The position numbers and the translations under genes are program-made. From the NCBI GenBank assembly GCA_017466825.1, contig JAFTTJ010000001.1, positions 1-64,000 on the forward strand: a DNA stretch of 64,000 nucleotides, given 5' to 3'. Origin of the DNA: Clostridia bacterium. Lineage in GTDB: Bacteria; Bacillota; Clostridia; Christensenellales; Borkfalkiaceae. The notes beneath the pieces are model-generated. The model was given only the letters and a program-made list of their open reading frames with translations. It made no database searches and was not told the origin of the DNA. Numbering within the stretch: the stretch's first letter is position 1; each line of letters opens with the position of its first letter. This document shows positions 33,477 to 42,734 of the stretch, one piece after another.

Positions 33477-34353
33477 CGCCGTCAATTTCGCCTACGTTTT
33501 CTTCAACTTGAGAATCTTGGCAAACGGGAACGTCTTGCAAAGCAGTTTCGTCAGCGTCGCCTTGAACGGAAATTTCAGGCGTTACGTCGCCTGCCGTTTG
33601 GCTTGCGAGTTCTTCAGCGCGCTTTTTGTAAGCGTATTCTAAAAGGAAATATACGGCTACGCTTGCAACAATCATTACGATTGCCCAAAATTGCGAAGGC
33701 GAAATGCCTGCAACGAACGAGCCCCTTTCGTCACCCCTTACGTATTCGATTAAAAATCTAAATACGCCGTAAGCGAGCAAGTAGAGTGAAAGGTTGTGTT
33801 TAAAGTCCTTTTTGAGATAAAGAAGCAACATTACCGCAAACAATATGAAAAGGAAAGCCGCTTCGTAAAGTTGAGTGGGATGAACTTTATGATCAAGGAA
33901 GGGGAATTTCACTCCCAAAAAACTGTCGGTAGGTTTACCGTAACAACAACCTGCGAAAAAGCATCCTATTCTGCCGAAAGCGTGGGCGATTACAATACAA
34001 CACGGCAAAAGCGTAATTATATCTACGAGCCTACCTTCAAGCCTTTTTCTGAAAATAAAATAACCTGCTAAAAAGGTAACTACACCGCCTAAAAGACCGC
34101 CCATAAAGGTCATTCCGCCCCATTTCCAACCGCCTGCGGGGTTGTCAAGGAAGTTGTAAAATGACTGGAATAAAGTAGCAGCGCCAAAGCCGAGAGCGAT
34201 TGCAACTACGCCGTTATAAAACAAAAAGTCGATAAAACTTTCCTTTATCCTACCCTTTGCAAAGATAAACAAAACGAGCACCGCGCCTAAAACGCCGATT
34301 GCTATTGAAAGACCGTAAAGTGTGAATAGTCCGAAAATAGGTTCTTGATACAT
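33463..34353 (-). CDS. lgt: Prolipoprotein diacylglyceryl transferase Lgt with acidic tail
   Basis: The 296-residue enzyme attaches diacylglycerol to the lipobox Cys of prolipoproteins. It has the signature GRIGCFFAGCCYGKPT, HPTQLYE, YVRGDERG, and seven membrane segments. Unusual is a ~60-residue charged, Asp/Glu-rich C-terminal tail (ending EENVGEIDGDGQE) beyond the standard fold. It serves the lipoproteins of this window. Confidence 0.92.
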   Translation of the reverse strand: MYQEPIFGLFTLYGLSIAIGVLGAVLVLFIFAKGRIKESFIDFLFYNGVVAIALGFGAATLFQSFYNFLDNPAGGWKWGGMTFMGGLLGGVVTFLAGYFIFRKRLEGRLVDIITLLPCCIVIAHAFGRIGCFFAGCCYGKPTDSFLGVKFPFLDHKVHPTQLYEAAFLFILFAVMLLLYLKKDFKHNLSLYLLAYGVFRFLIEYVRGDERGSFVAGISPSQFWAIVMIVASVAVYFLLEYAYKKRAEELASQTAGDVTPEISVQGDADETALQDVPVCQDSQVEENVGEIDGDGQE

Positions 34354-34458
34354 AACTATCTCCTAATTTTACTTTATTATATTTTAACATATTTTTTTTA
34401 ATTTGGCAATTATTATAATATACTTTAATTAAAAAACGATTTATACTTTAAAAAGTTT

Positions 34459-34482
34459 AGCCGACGGGGTTTCCGTCGGCTA
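34459..34482 (-). terminator. Terminator past the PfkB-family gene
   Basis: Stem TAGCCGACGG/CCGTCGGCTA, with AAACTTTTT on the minus strand. Confidence 0.7.
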
Positions 34483-34502
34483 TTTATTGTTAAAATATGC
34501 AG

Positions 34503-34518
34503 TTAAACGACTTATAGG
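34503..34518 (+). repeat. Dispersed intergenic motif, copy
   Basis: TTAAACGACTTATAGG then CTAACTTTTAG; 7 bp past the stop of the PfkB-family gene (34526). Confidence 0.7.
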
Positions 34519-34525
34519 CTAACTT

Positions 34526-35452
34526 TTAGAAAAGTTTTTCAACGTGAATCTTGTCGTAAATCTCGTGATACTTATCCCGATAAAAAAGATTAGTACCCGG
34601 AGTTGTAACCGATGCCGTGCCTGCGGCGACCGCGCTGCGCAAAATCTCTTCTCTCGAAGCGCCGTTTTCTATCATAACCGACGCTGCGGCAATCATGCCG
34701 TCGCCCGCGCCTACCGTACTGTTTACAGCCACGCTTGCGCTCTTACAAAACAGAGCCGAGTTTCCGTCGGTAAGTATTGCGCCTTTTCTGCCGAGCGAAA
34801 GCATTACGTTTTCCGCCCCTGCGCTGATGAGTTTGCGACAGCCTTCGATCATTTCGTCAAAAGTTGAATAACTCTCACCCGTAACGCCTTGCAACTCTTC
34901 TAAATTGGGTTTTATTAAAAACGCGCCCGTTTTTAAGGCTTCAATCATATTGTCGCCCGTGGTATCGATAATTCGCTTTGCGTTTGGGTTTACCGCACTT
35001 GAAAGTTTAGCGTAATAATCGGCGGAAATGCCTTTTGGGAGAGAACCGCTTATTACTACTATGCTTGCGGACTTTGAAAGTTCACCTACTAAACCTAGCA
35101 GTTCGGCTTGTTTTTCAAGCGAAACCGCTTCGCCTTTGTCGTTAATTTCGGTCATCATAGACCTTTTGTCAACGATTTTATAATTCGTCCTTGCGCTACC
35201 GTTACTCCAAACGAAGGTGTTTTTTACCCTTTCGTCGTCAAGGGCGTGGACGAACATTTTACCGTTATCTTCAAACATAAATCCCGTTGCGAAACTGTCG
35301 CCACCAAGCCTTGCAACGCCGATGGCAACGTTTAACGCCTTTCCGGAATAAGTTATAACCTTGTTCTCGATTCTGTTAAGACTGCCGAGTTTTAACACGT
35401 CGAGTTCGATAGTACAGTCTACCGAAGGGTTTGGACATACCGATAAAATCAT
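34526..35452 (-). CDS. PfkB-family sugar-phosphate kinase (FruK/LacC type)
   Basis: The 308-residue kinase begins with SVCPNPSVDCTIEL and has GSLPKGISADYYA and the catalytic GAGDGMIAA (anion hole and Asp base). This is the 1-phosphofructokinase/tagatose-6-phosphate kinase type. No PTS gene is adjacent, so the substrate is not fixed. Follows the EF-G-like gene by 9 bp. Confidence 0.88.
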   Translation of the reverse strand: MILSVCPNPSVDCTIELDVLKLGSLNRIENKVITYSGKALNVAIGVARLGGDSFATGFMFEDNGKMFVHALDDERVKNTFVWSNGSARTNYKIVDKRSMMTEINDKGEAVSLEKQAELLGLVGELSKSASIVVISGSLPKGISADYYAKLSSAVNPNAKRIIDTTGDNMIEALKTGAFLIKPNLEELQGVTGESYSTFDEMIEGCRKLISAGAENVMLSLGRKGAILTDGNSALFCKSASVAVNSTVGAGDGMIAAASVMIENGASREEILRSAVAAGTASVTTPGTNLFYRDKYHEIYDKIHVEKLF

Positions 35453-35461
35453 TACGCTATA

Positions 35462-37522
35462 TTAACTCTCCTTTTTTCTATCGGCAATAACCTTGTCTTG
35501 AAGGTGAGTGGGAAGTTCTTCATAACGCTCTAAAGCGGTGGTATAACTACCCCTACCTTGAGTCATTGAACGAAGTTCGGTAGCGTATTTCAAAATTTCT
35601 GCTTGGGGCGCTTCAGCGGTGATAACCGAGAGCGAACCGATAGCGTCCGTACCGAGTATTCTACCCCTTCTCTTGTTCATATCGCCCATAATATCGCCCA
35701 TATAGTTTTCGGGAACGACTATTTCCATTCTCATAACGGGCTCTAAAATACAAGGAGCGGCTTTTTTCATACCTTCTGCATACGCGAGTTTTGCAGCCGA
35801 TACGAATGCGACTTCCTTACTGTCAACGGGGTGTGAACTACCGTCGAAAAGGGTACATTTAAGGTTTACAACGGGGAAGCCTGCTAAAACGCCTTCCTTA
35901 ACCGCTTCACGAAGACCTTTGTCAACTGCGGGGATAAACTGTCTGGGAACTACGCCGCCTACGACTGCGTCTACGAATTCGTACATGCCATCTTCTGCGC
36001 CGGGCTCGAAAGCAACTTTACAATGTCCGTACTGACCTGCGCCACCCGATTGTTTTTTGTGTTTACCTTCGCCTTCCGCTCTCTTTTTAATAGTTTCACG
36101 GTAAGCGATTTTAGGTTCGGTTAAAACGGCGTCCGTACCGAATTTGGTTTTAAGTTTTTTACAAATAACGGCAAGGTGGGTTTCGCCAACGCCGACGAGA
36201 AGCATTTCGCCCGTGTCGTGATTCTTTTCTACTTTAAAGGAAATATCTTCTTCTTGTAAACGCTTTAAGCCTGCGAAAACCTTATCTTCGTCGCCTTTTT
36301 TAGCAGCGCCGACTGCCATTGCGTATTCTGCGGCAGGCATCGGAATCGGGGGAAGGGTAATTTTAGCGCCTTCAACTAAAACGTCGCCGGTTTGTACGTT
36401 GTTGAGTTTAGCAAACGCGCCGATATCGCCCGCCGAAACTACGTCGGTAGGAATTTGCTTTTTACCCCTTACATAGTAAAGGGCGCTTACCTTTTCAGAA
36501 GAATCGTTTCTGGGATTAGATAAAGTCATACCCGACTTAACTATACCCGTTAAAACTTTGAATAAGTTCATTTTACCAACGAACGGGTCTACGATAGTTT
36601 TAAAAACTCTAACGATAGCCTTGTCGTTGTTGTCGGCGCTTATTACCATTTCAACGCCGCCTGTGCCTACGGATACTACGTCGTTTCTGTCTTCAGGCGA
36701 AGGAAGAGTGGATACTATTTTATCCATAAGGTTATAAATACCTTGGTTTTTGAGCGCGCTTCCGCCTAAAACGGTAATGGTAGAACAAGCCTTAATACCG
36801 AGTTTTACGCCGTGCTCGATTTCTTCGGGGGTAAGTTCTTCTTCGTTAAAGAACTTATCCATAAGTTTTTCGTCGTTTTCAGCAGCCGCTTCGGCAAGAG
36901 CCATTCTCGCTTCTTCCCAATCCGCTTTTAATCTGTCGGGAATAGGACTTTCGTTTCTTTCCCAATCGCGAAGAACGCCGTAAGCAACTTTAACGAAGCC
37001 CTTCATCTTTTCGTCAACCATGTTAGGAATAATCATGGGAGCGATCTTGTTGCCGTATTTTTCTTTTATAGCCGCAACGGTCTTGATGAAACTACTGTTT
37101 TCTTTATCCAAGCCGTTAATGAACAAAATAGAAGGGATTTCGTGCTTTAAGCAATATTCGATAGCCTTTTCAGTACCAACCGTCAAAGTGCCCGAACCGC
37201 CGGTAACGATTACCGCGCTGTCACACGCTTCAAGCGCTTGGTTAAACTCGCCTTCAAAGTCGAAAAAGCCGGGTACGTCGAGAAGGTTGAAAGTAATATC
37301 TCTACCCTTTTTGTCTTTATATTTACATCTTGCAGCCGCAAGAGAAATTGAACTCTTTCTTGCTATTTCTTCAGGATCAAAGTCGCATACGGTATTGCCG
37401 TCGTCAGTTCTGCCCTGTCTTTCAATAGCGCCGGTGTTAAAAAGTATAGCTTCGGCAAGAGTAGTCTTGCCTTCGCCGCTGTGTCCGATGATTGCCACGT
37501 TTCTAATGGTATCAGTAGTCAT
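35462..37522 (-). CDS. EF-G-like translational GTPase, catalytic His replaced
   Basis: The 686-residue protein has EF-G domains I to V (C-terminal EF-G_C with ...TQGRGSYT..). G1 is GHSGEGKTT. Switch II reads DVPGFFDFEGE: the catalytic His of DTPGHVDF is Phe. The guanine-specificity motif is NGLDKE where NKxD is usual. This is the 'elongation factor G-like' family (PRK12740 type), which differs from canonical EF-G; role not established. AAGGACGGAACTATT precedes the ATG. Confidence 0.85.
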   Translation of the reverse strand: MTTDTIRNVAIIGHSGEGKTTLAEAILFNTGAIERQGRTDDGNTVCDFDPEEIARKSSISLAAARCKYKDKKGRDITFNLLDVPGFFDFEGEFNQALEACDSAVIVTGGSGTLTVGTEKAIEYCLKHEIPSILFINGLDKENSSFIKTVAAIKEKYGNKIAPMIIPNMVDEKMKGFVKVAYGVLRDWERNESPIPDRLKADWEEARMALAEAAAENDEKLMDKFFNEEELTPEEIEHGVKLGIKACSTITVLGGSALKNQGIYNLMDKIVSTLPSPEDRNDVVSVGTGGVEMVISADNNDKAIVRVFKTIVDPFVGKMNLFKVLTGIVKSGMTLSNPRNDSSEKVSALYYVRGKKQIPTDVVSAGDIGAFAKLNNVQTGDVLVEGAKITLPPIPMPAAEYAMAVGAAKKGDEDKVFAGLKRLQEEDISFKVEKNHDTGEMLLVGVGETHLAVICKKLKTKFGTDAVLTEPKIAYRETIKKRAEGEGKHKKQSGGAGQYGHCKVAFEPGAEDGMYEFVDAVVGGVVPRQFIPAVDKGLREAVKEGVLAGFPVVNLKCTLFDGSSHPVDSKEVAFVSAAKLAYAEGMKKAAPCILEPVMRMEIVVPENYMGDIMGDMNKRRGRILGTDAIGSLSVITAEAPQAEILKYATELRSMTQGRGSYTTALERYEELPTHLQDKVIADRKKES

Positions 37523-37714
37523 AATAGTTCCGTCCTTATCCTAAAATTTAAGCGCCTAGCGCGCTTTTCTTATCTTATTATATAACTATTTTAAAGTAAT
37601 TTCAATAACAAATCGAAAATTTTAGCAAAATTTTTAAAAACCTATCTATTTTTATAACCCTTTTGAGTTTTTGGATAAATTTTTCACCTAATTTTTATTA
37701 AACGCAAATAATCA

Positions 37715-37743
37715 TTGACTTAAATTAAAATTTTTGCTAATAT
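37715..37743 (+). promoter_or_regulatory. Promoter of the LRR lipoprotein gene
   Basis: TTGACT (37715-37720), 17-bp spacer, TAATAT (37738-37743), 30 bp before the ATG. Confidence 0.7.
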
Positions 37744-37773
37744 TATTGTTGAACACTTTTTTAGGAGAAAGAA

Positions 37774-39168
37774 ATGAATACCAAAAGAAAAACATTGCTT
37801 AGTTTTTTAATTTGCTTACTCTGCGCGGTTTTAACTTTTGCCTTCGTAGCCTGCGGGGAAACGACTAGCGAGTCTGAAAGTCAACCGCCCGTAGTAGAAA
37901 GCAAACCGCAAGTCGTCGTTTCGGGCACGAACGGGCTTGAATATACCCTTTCGGACGACGGCGAATATTATATCATAAGCGGATATAACGGCACGGCGAG
38001 AAAAATCGTGTGCGGAGACTACTACAAAGACCTTCCTATTAAAGAAATAGGCGACAACGCCTTTAGGGGTACGAGCGTTGAGACGGTAAACGTTACCGAC
38101 GGCATTGAAAAAATTGGCGAATACGCATTTTTCTCCTGCAAACAACTCTCTACTTTAAATTTAGGAAGCACAGTCGTTGAAATAGGCGATTACGCATTTT
38201 CGGCTTGCTCTTCGCTTACCAACGTAATTCTTCCCGAAGGGCTTACGACCATTTGCGACAAAGCGTTTTATAGGACGATTAATCTTATAAGTGTTTCTAT
38301 TCCCGAAACTATTTCGTCAATCGGTTGCGAAGCCTTTGAAGGTTGCACCAACTTACAGTTTTCTATTTACGACAACGCAAAATATCTTGGCAACACAGAC
38401 AATAAATACGTCGCTTTGATAGATTGCGATTCTGAAAAAACTTCCTGCGCGGTAAACGGCAACGCAAAAGTTATTGCGGGCGGAGCGTTTGAAAACCTTG
38501 CAAATCTCACTACCGTTACCGTTGCTAGCGGTGTTACCGCAATCGGCGACAGAGCCTTTAACGATTGCAGTAACCTTGAAGACGTTTCTCTTCCCAACAC
38601 CTTACAAACTATCGGTACTAGCGCTTTTGCTCATTGCTCAGATTTAGATAAAATCAATCTTCCCGCTTCACTCGTAAAAATCGGCGACGGCGCGTTTAGC
38701 CACAGCGGTCTTACAAACGCGTATATCCCCGACGGAGTTGAAAAAATCGACGCTTACACCTTTAACGGTTGCTTGAGTTTAACTTCGATAGAACTCGGCT
38801 TAAACATTACTGAAATCGGCGCGTACGCCTTTAACGATTGTTCGGCGCTCTACGCCGTAACCTTTAAGAGTTTTTCGGGCTGTAAAGTTTCGTCAATCGG
38901 CGCTTTTGCCTTCAATAACTGCAAAAAACTTCCCAACCGTTTCTTTATGCCCGCATCCGTAACTACCGTTGAAGAAAACGCCTTTTTAGACACCTTCGTA
39001 AGCGACGTTTACACCTTCCACACCACTAGTAGTTGGGCGGAATACAAACTCGATTCAAACTTAGCTTTAGAAGGATTTAAGATTTATTTCTTTAGCGAAA
39101 ACGAACCTGCTAACGACGACGCAAATTACTTCTATTTAGACAAAAACGGCAACGTTGTAAATTGGTAA
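37774..39168 (+). CDS. Leucine-rich-repeat (BspA-like) lipoprotein
   Basis: The 464-residue protein has a lipoprotein signal (FLICLLCAVLTFAFVAC, Cys27 lipobox) and, from ~residue 80, about ten LRR_5 units (pattern ...IG..AF..C.SL..V.LP..L). The family (BspA-like, TpLRR) binds host or glycan surfaces. Monocistronic, with its own promoter and terminator. Start supported by AGGAGAAAGAA. Confidence 0.9.
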   Translation: MNTKRKTLLSFLICLLCAVLTFAFVACGETTSESESQPPVVESKPQVVVSGTNGLEYTLSDDGEYYIISGYNGTARKIVCGDYYKDLPIKEIGDNAFRGTSVETVNVTDGIEKIGEYAFFSCKQLSTLNLGSTVVEIGDYAFSACSSLTNVILPEGLTTICDKAFYRTINLISVSIPETISSIGCEAFEGCTNLQFSIYDNAKYLGNTDNKYVALIDCDSEKTSCAVNGNAKVIAGGAFENLANLTTVTVASGVTAIGDRAFNDCSNLEDVSLPNTLQTIGTSAFAHCSDLDKINLPASLVKIGDGAFSHSGLTNAYIPDGVEKIDAYTFNGCLSLTSIELGLNITEIGAYAFNDCSALYAVTFKSFSGCKVSSIGAFAFNNCKKLPNRFFMPASVTTVEENAFLDTFVSDVYTFHTTSSWAEYKLDSNLALEGFKIYFFSENEPANDDANYFYLDKNGNVVNW

Positions 39169-39182
39169 ATCAATAAAAAATT

Positions 39183-39212
39183 ATCCCCGTTTGGGCTTTT
39201 CCAAACGGGGAT
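39183..39212 (+). terminator. Rho-independent terminator
   Basis: Stem ATCCCCGTTTGG/CCAAACGGGGAT with TTTTTATTT. Confidence 0.88.
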
Positions 39213-39222
39213 TTTTATTTGT

Positions 39223-39237
39223 TTATCAACTTATAGG
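39223..39237 (+). repeat. Dispersed intergenic motif, copy
   Basis: TTATCAACTTATAGG then CTACGTTTTG, 25 bp past the stop of the copper ATPase gene. Confidence 0.6.
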
Positions 39238-39262
39238 CTACGTTTTGACAAAAATCGTCTTT

Positions 39263-39481
39263 TTAATCTATCGAGATTACGGTATAGCCTTCGCTTTCGA
39301 TTGCAGTCTTTATCTGCTCGTCGGAAACTTCGGTTTTAGCAAAGGTCGCAGTCTTCTTCTTAAGGTCGATTTTAACGTCGATTCCAAGTTTTGCAAATAC
39401 GTTTTCAACTCTCTTTTGGCAATGCATACACATCATACCGTCGATTTTAGCAACTCTTTCTTCCTTCTTTTTGAAAAACAT
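39263..39481 (-). CDS. Nested CopZ-like HMA domain reading frame
   Basis: In frame with copA, AAAAAAGGAGAAGATAAAATG is a strong initiation site, and the product MFFKKKEERVAKIDGMMCMH... is 72 residues, the size of CopZ chaperones (M-x-C-x-x-C variant MCMHC). Whether it is translated separately, or is a relic of a copA-copZ gene fusion, cannot be decided from sequence. Confidence 0.5.
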   Translation of the reverse strand: MFFKKKEERVAKIDGMMCMHCQKRVENVFAKLGIDVKIDLKKKTATFAKTEVSDEQIKTAIESEGYTVISID

Positions 39482-41692
39482 TTTATCTTCTCCTTTTTTA
39501 TCAAATTTTAAATATCTAAGCCTTAGCGCGTTGCCTACTACGAATAGGCTTGACAAACTCATTGCGCCCGACGCAAACATTGGGTTTAGGCTAACGCCCA
39601 ACCAACTTAAACATCCGCACGCTATCGGGATTAGCAAGGCGTTGTAGAAAAACGCCCAAAATAGATTTTGCTTTATATTGCGCATTACGGCTTTACCTAT
39701 GGTAACCGTCTTGACGCAGTCGTCTAAATCGTTTTTGATAAGGACGACGTCCGCGCTTTCAACCGCTATATCCGTACCTGCGCCTATCGCTACGCCAACC
39801 GTAGCAGAGCGAAGGGCGGGGGCGTCGTTTACGCCGTCGCCAACCATCATTACGCTCACGCCGTTTTCCTTTAACCTTTCGACTTCACGATGCTTATCTT
39901 CGGGTAAAACTTCGGCTTTATATTCGATATCTAGTTCGTTTGCCACGGCTTTTGCCGAGCGGTCGTTATCACCAGTTATAAGTACTACCTTTATACCTAG
40001 CCCTTTTAAGGAGTTTACAGCCTGCCTGCTCGTAGGCTTAATTTGGTCGTTAATCGACGTATAGCCCAATATTTTGTCATTTTTTGCAAGAATTAAAAGT
40101 GTTTTACCATCCTCGTTTTCAATGGCTTTTTCAGCGCTTTCAACCGCTGAAATTAAACATTTTTCCTTTATTAGCGCAAGGTTTCCTAAGCAGTAAAATT
40201 CGCCGTTTATACTACCGCATACACCCTTGCCACGCACCGTTTCAAAGTCGGTAACGGCACATTTTTCAAGCCGCCTTTCGCTTGCGAGCGCGATTATCGG
40301 CCTACTTAAAACGTGCGAACTGCCGTCTTCAAGCGAAGCGCAAATTTTAATAAATTCGTCTTCTTCAACGGCAAACGTAACGACCTTTTCTACCGTAGGT
40401 TTACCTTCGGTTACCGTACCCGTTTTATCGAGAACTACCACTTGAGTTTTTGCCGAATTTTGCAAGGCTTCGCCACTTTTTACGAGAACCCCGTTTTCGG
40501 CGGCTTTACCCGTGCCTGCCATTAGCGCGGCGGGGGTTGCAAGTCCCAAAGCGCACGGACACGAAACGACCAAAACGCTCACCGCAAAGTTAAACGAATA
40601 AGCAAAATCACCGCTAATAATAAGCCAAACCGCCAAAGTGATTAGCGATATACCAATTACCACGGGAACGAAAATCCCCGAAATTTTATCGGCAAGCCCT
40701 GCGATGGGAACTTTAGTAGAATTTGCTTCTTCAACAAGTTTTACTATTTTGTATACGGTTGAATCTTCGCCGACGGACGTCGCTTTAACCTTTGCAAATC
40801 CGCCCGAAAATTCCGTAACGCAAATCACCTTTTCTCCTACCGCTTTAAAAACGGGAATACTCTCGCCCGTCAGCATAGACTCGTTTAAATATCCATCGCC
40901 GTCTATAATCTCGCCGTCGGCAGGAACTGAAAACCCGTCTTTTAACAGAAATACGTCACCACTTTTTAGTTGACTGCTCTTTACTTCAATTTCCTTGCCG
41001 TCGACCAAAATTATCGCCGTGTCGGGCGCGAGCCCCAAGAGTTTTTCTACCGCGCTCATAGTTTTGTTTTTAGATTTTTCTTCTAAAAACTTACCTATCG
41101 TTATGAGCGTAACTATCATTGCCGAACCTTCAAAATAAAGGTTGTGCGCATACGAGTGAACGTCGATATTGAGCCCTATCATAACCACGGCGAAAACGCC
41201 GTATACAAAAGACGCCGTAGAGCCGAGCGCAACAAGCGAATCCATGTTGGGTTTTAACTGCGCTAAATTTTTAAAGCCTATTATAAAATAGGAAAAATTT
41301 ACCACGACTACCGCTAAGGCTATTATCGCTTGCGAAAGGGCGAATATAAAAGGCTCTTTAATAAACGCAGGTAGCGGTAGGCCTACCATTTCGCCCATCG
41401 CTATATACATTAAAAGAAGGAGTAACGGAAGAGATATAAAAATTCTCGTCTTTAAACTCTTTTCTCTTTCAGACTTTTTTCGTCTTTCTATTCCTTCCTT
41501 AATTCCATAGCCTTCGCCTTTAACGGCGGACATTATTTTTTCGGATAAATCGTTTTGACTTTCAACTTTAAGCGTACCCGATATTAAGTTGACTGAGCAT
41601 GCGGTAACGCCTTCAACTTTCGATACGGCTCTTTCTACCCTAGCCGAGCAAGCCGAACACGTCATACCGCTTACTGTGTATTCTTTTTTCAT
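39263..41692 (-). CDS. copA: Copper P1B-ATPase with extra C-terminal metal-binding domain
   Basis: The 809-residue ATPase has an N-terminal HMA domain (GMTCSACSARVE), eight membrane segments, the CPCALGLATPAA motif that defines copper selectivity, DKTGTVTEGKP with the phosphorylated Asp, TGDN and GDGVNDAPAL. After the last membrane segment comes a second HMA-like domain with GMMCMHCQKRVENVF. A ribosome binding site and ATG lie inside the reading frame at 39481, so the C-terminal domain could also be made as a free chaperone. Confidence 0.92.
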   Translation of the reverse strand: MKKEYTVSGMTCSACSARVERAVSKVEGVTACSVNLISGTLKVESQNDLSEKIMSAVKGEGYGIKEGIERRKKSEREKSLKTRIFISLPLLLLLMYIAMGEMVGLPLPAFIKEPFIFALSQAIIALAVVVVNFSYFIIGFKNLAQLKPNMDSLVALGSTASFVYGVFAVVMIGLNIDVHSYAHNLYFEGSAMIVTLITIGKFLEEKSKNKTMSAVEKLLGLAPDTAIILVDGKEIEVKSSQLKSGDVFLLKDGFSVPADGEIIDGDGYLNESMLTGESIPVFKAVGEKVICVTEFSGGFAKVKATSVGEDSTVYKIVKLVEEANSTKVPIAGLADKISGIFVPVVIGISLITLAVWLIISGDFAYSFNFAVSVLVVSCPCALGLATPAALMAGTGKAAENGVLVKSGEALQNSAKTQVVVLDKTGTVTEGKPTVEKVVTFAVEEDEFIKICASLEDGSSHVLSRPIIALASERRLEKCAVTDFETVRGKGVCGSINGEFYCLGNLALIKEKCLISAVESAEKAIENEDGKTLLILAKNDKILGYTSINDQIKPTSRQAVNSLKGLGIKVVLITGDNDRSAKAVANELDIEYKAEVLPEDKHREVERLKENGVSVMMVGDGVNDAPALRSATVGVAIGAGTDIAVESADVVLIKNDLDDCVKTVTIGKAVMRNIKQNLFWAFFYNALLIPIACGCLSWLGVSLNPMFASGAMSLSSLFVVGNALRLRYLKFDKKGEDKMFFKKKEERVAKIDGMMCMHCQKRVENVFAKLGIDVKIDLKKKTATFAKTEVSDEQIKTAIESEGYTVISID

Positions 41693-41714
41693 TGTTTTTA
41701 CCTATAAAACCTTT

Positions 41715-41730
41715 CTATAAGTCGATTATT
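41715..41730 (-). repeat. Dispersed intergenic motif, copy
   Basis: On the minus strand AATAATCGACTTATAG. It contains the TAA stop codon of the glpQ-like gene (41726-41728). Confidence 0.7.
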
Positions 41731-42460
41731 TAAGTTTTGGGGTTATATTTTCAAAAACGTAACCCTGTACGAAAGGCAGGGCTTTTTGCTCTTCTTCTTG
41801 GCAACGAACAGTCCAACAAAGCACCTTTTTACCCCTTGCCAAGCACTTGCCGAGCGGTAAATATTTATGGTTAACGTTGATAAAATCGGGCTTTGACAAA
41901 AAGTTTAAAAGACCGTTTGATAGCATAAAATCAACCAGCCAAGAAACCCCTTCATGTCTGTCTTTATCCATGAGTTGTCCCCTTAAAATTTCGGGGTTTA
42001 ACTTTTTAATTTCACCCATAACCCTTGGGTCGAAAGACTGAATTGCAAACTCGCCTTTATACCCTTTTAAAAGGTCGACGACCTTTTGGCAAACTTCTTT
42101 GTTATGTGGTTGAGTTTTTATTTCGATTAAAAGGGGAACTTTGCCGTCTACCAACTTTAAAAACTCTTCAAAAGTGGGTATTTTTTGCTCGCTATTTGCA
42201 AGTCGAAGTTTTTGCAAGTCGGCGTAGTCAACGTCCCAAATGCGAGAAGAAAATCCCGTCATACGATCTAAATGGTCGTCGTGAAAACAAACGGGGACTA
42301 AATCTTTAGTAAGTTGGACGTCCGTTTCGATAGGATATCCGTTTTCGATTGCTTTTTCAAATGCAAATATACTGTTTTCGGGCACGCCGTTTCCGTGCAA
42401 GCCCCTATGAGCGCACGCCCTAGTTATTAACCAATGCCCGTCGGGTATTCTGCTCTTCAT
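41726..42460 (-). CDS. Glycerophosphodiester phosphodiesterase (GDPD)
   Basis: The 244-residue enzyme has the GDPD motifs HRGLHGN..ENS near the N-terminus, ETDVQLTKD, HDDHLDR, and IEIK. The family hydrolyses glycerophosphodiesters to glycerol-3-phosphate and an alcohol. No signal peptide, so probably cytoplasmic. The last codons overlap an intergenic motif. Confidence 0.9.
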   Translation of the reverse strand: MKSRIPDGHWLITRACAHRGLHGNGVPENSIFAFEKAIENGYPIETDVQLTKDLVPVCFHDDHLDRMTGFSSRIWDVDYADLQKLRLANSEQKIPTFEEFLKLVDGKVPLLIEIKTQPHNKEVCQKVVDLLKGYKGEFAIQSFDPRVMGEIKKLNPEILRGQLMDKDRHEGVSWLVDFMLSNGLLNFLSKPDFINVNHKYLPLGKCLARGKKVLCWTVRCQEEEQKALPFVQGYVFENITPKLK

Positions 42461-42734
42461 ATATATTCTCCGTTAAAACTTAAACCAAAGTCGGCTATTT
42501 GTATTAAAATCGTTTGATATATCCCACCAATTTAGTAGGAATTTACCGTTTGATTATAAACTCTATATCAAATTTTGTCAAGTGCAACTCGTATTTTTTC
42601 TTTAAAATGATTGCTTTTATTCAAAGTTTTATTTATAATATATAATACGCGCGTATACTCGCACGCAAGTTATAAACGCTTACGGCATACGCATTTTAAT
42701 CAATTTTCGGCTATGCCGAACTCGAAAGGATATT

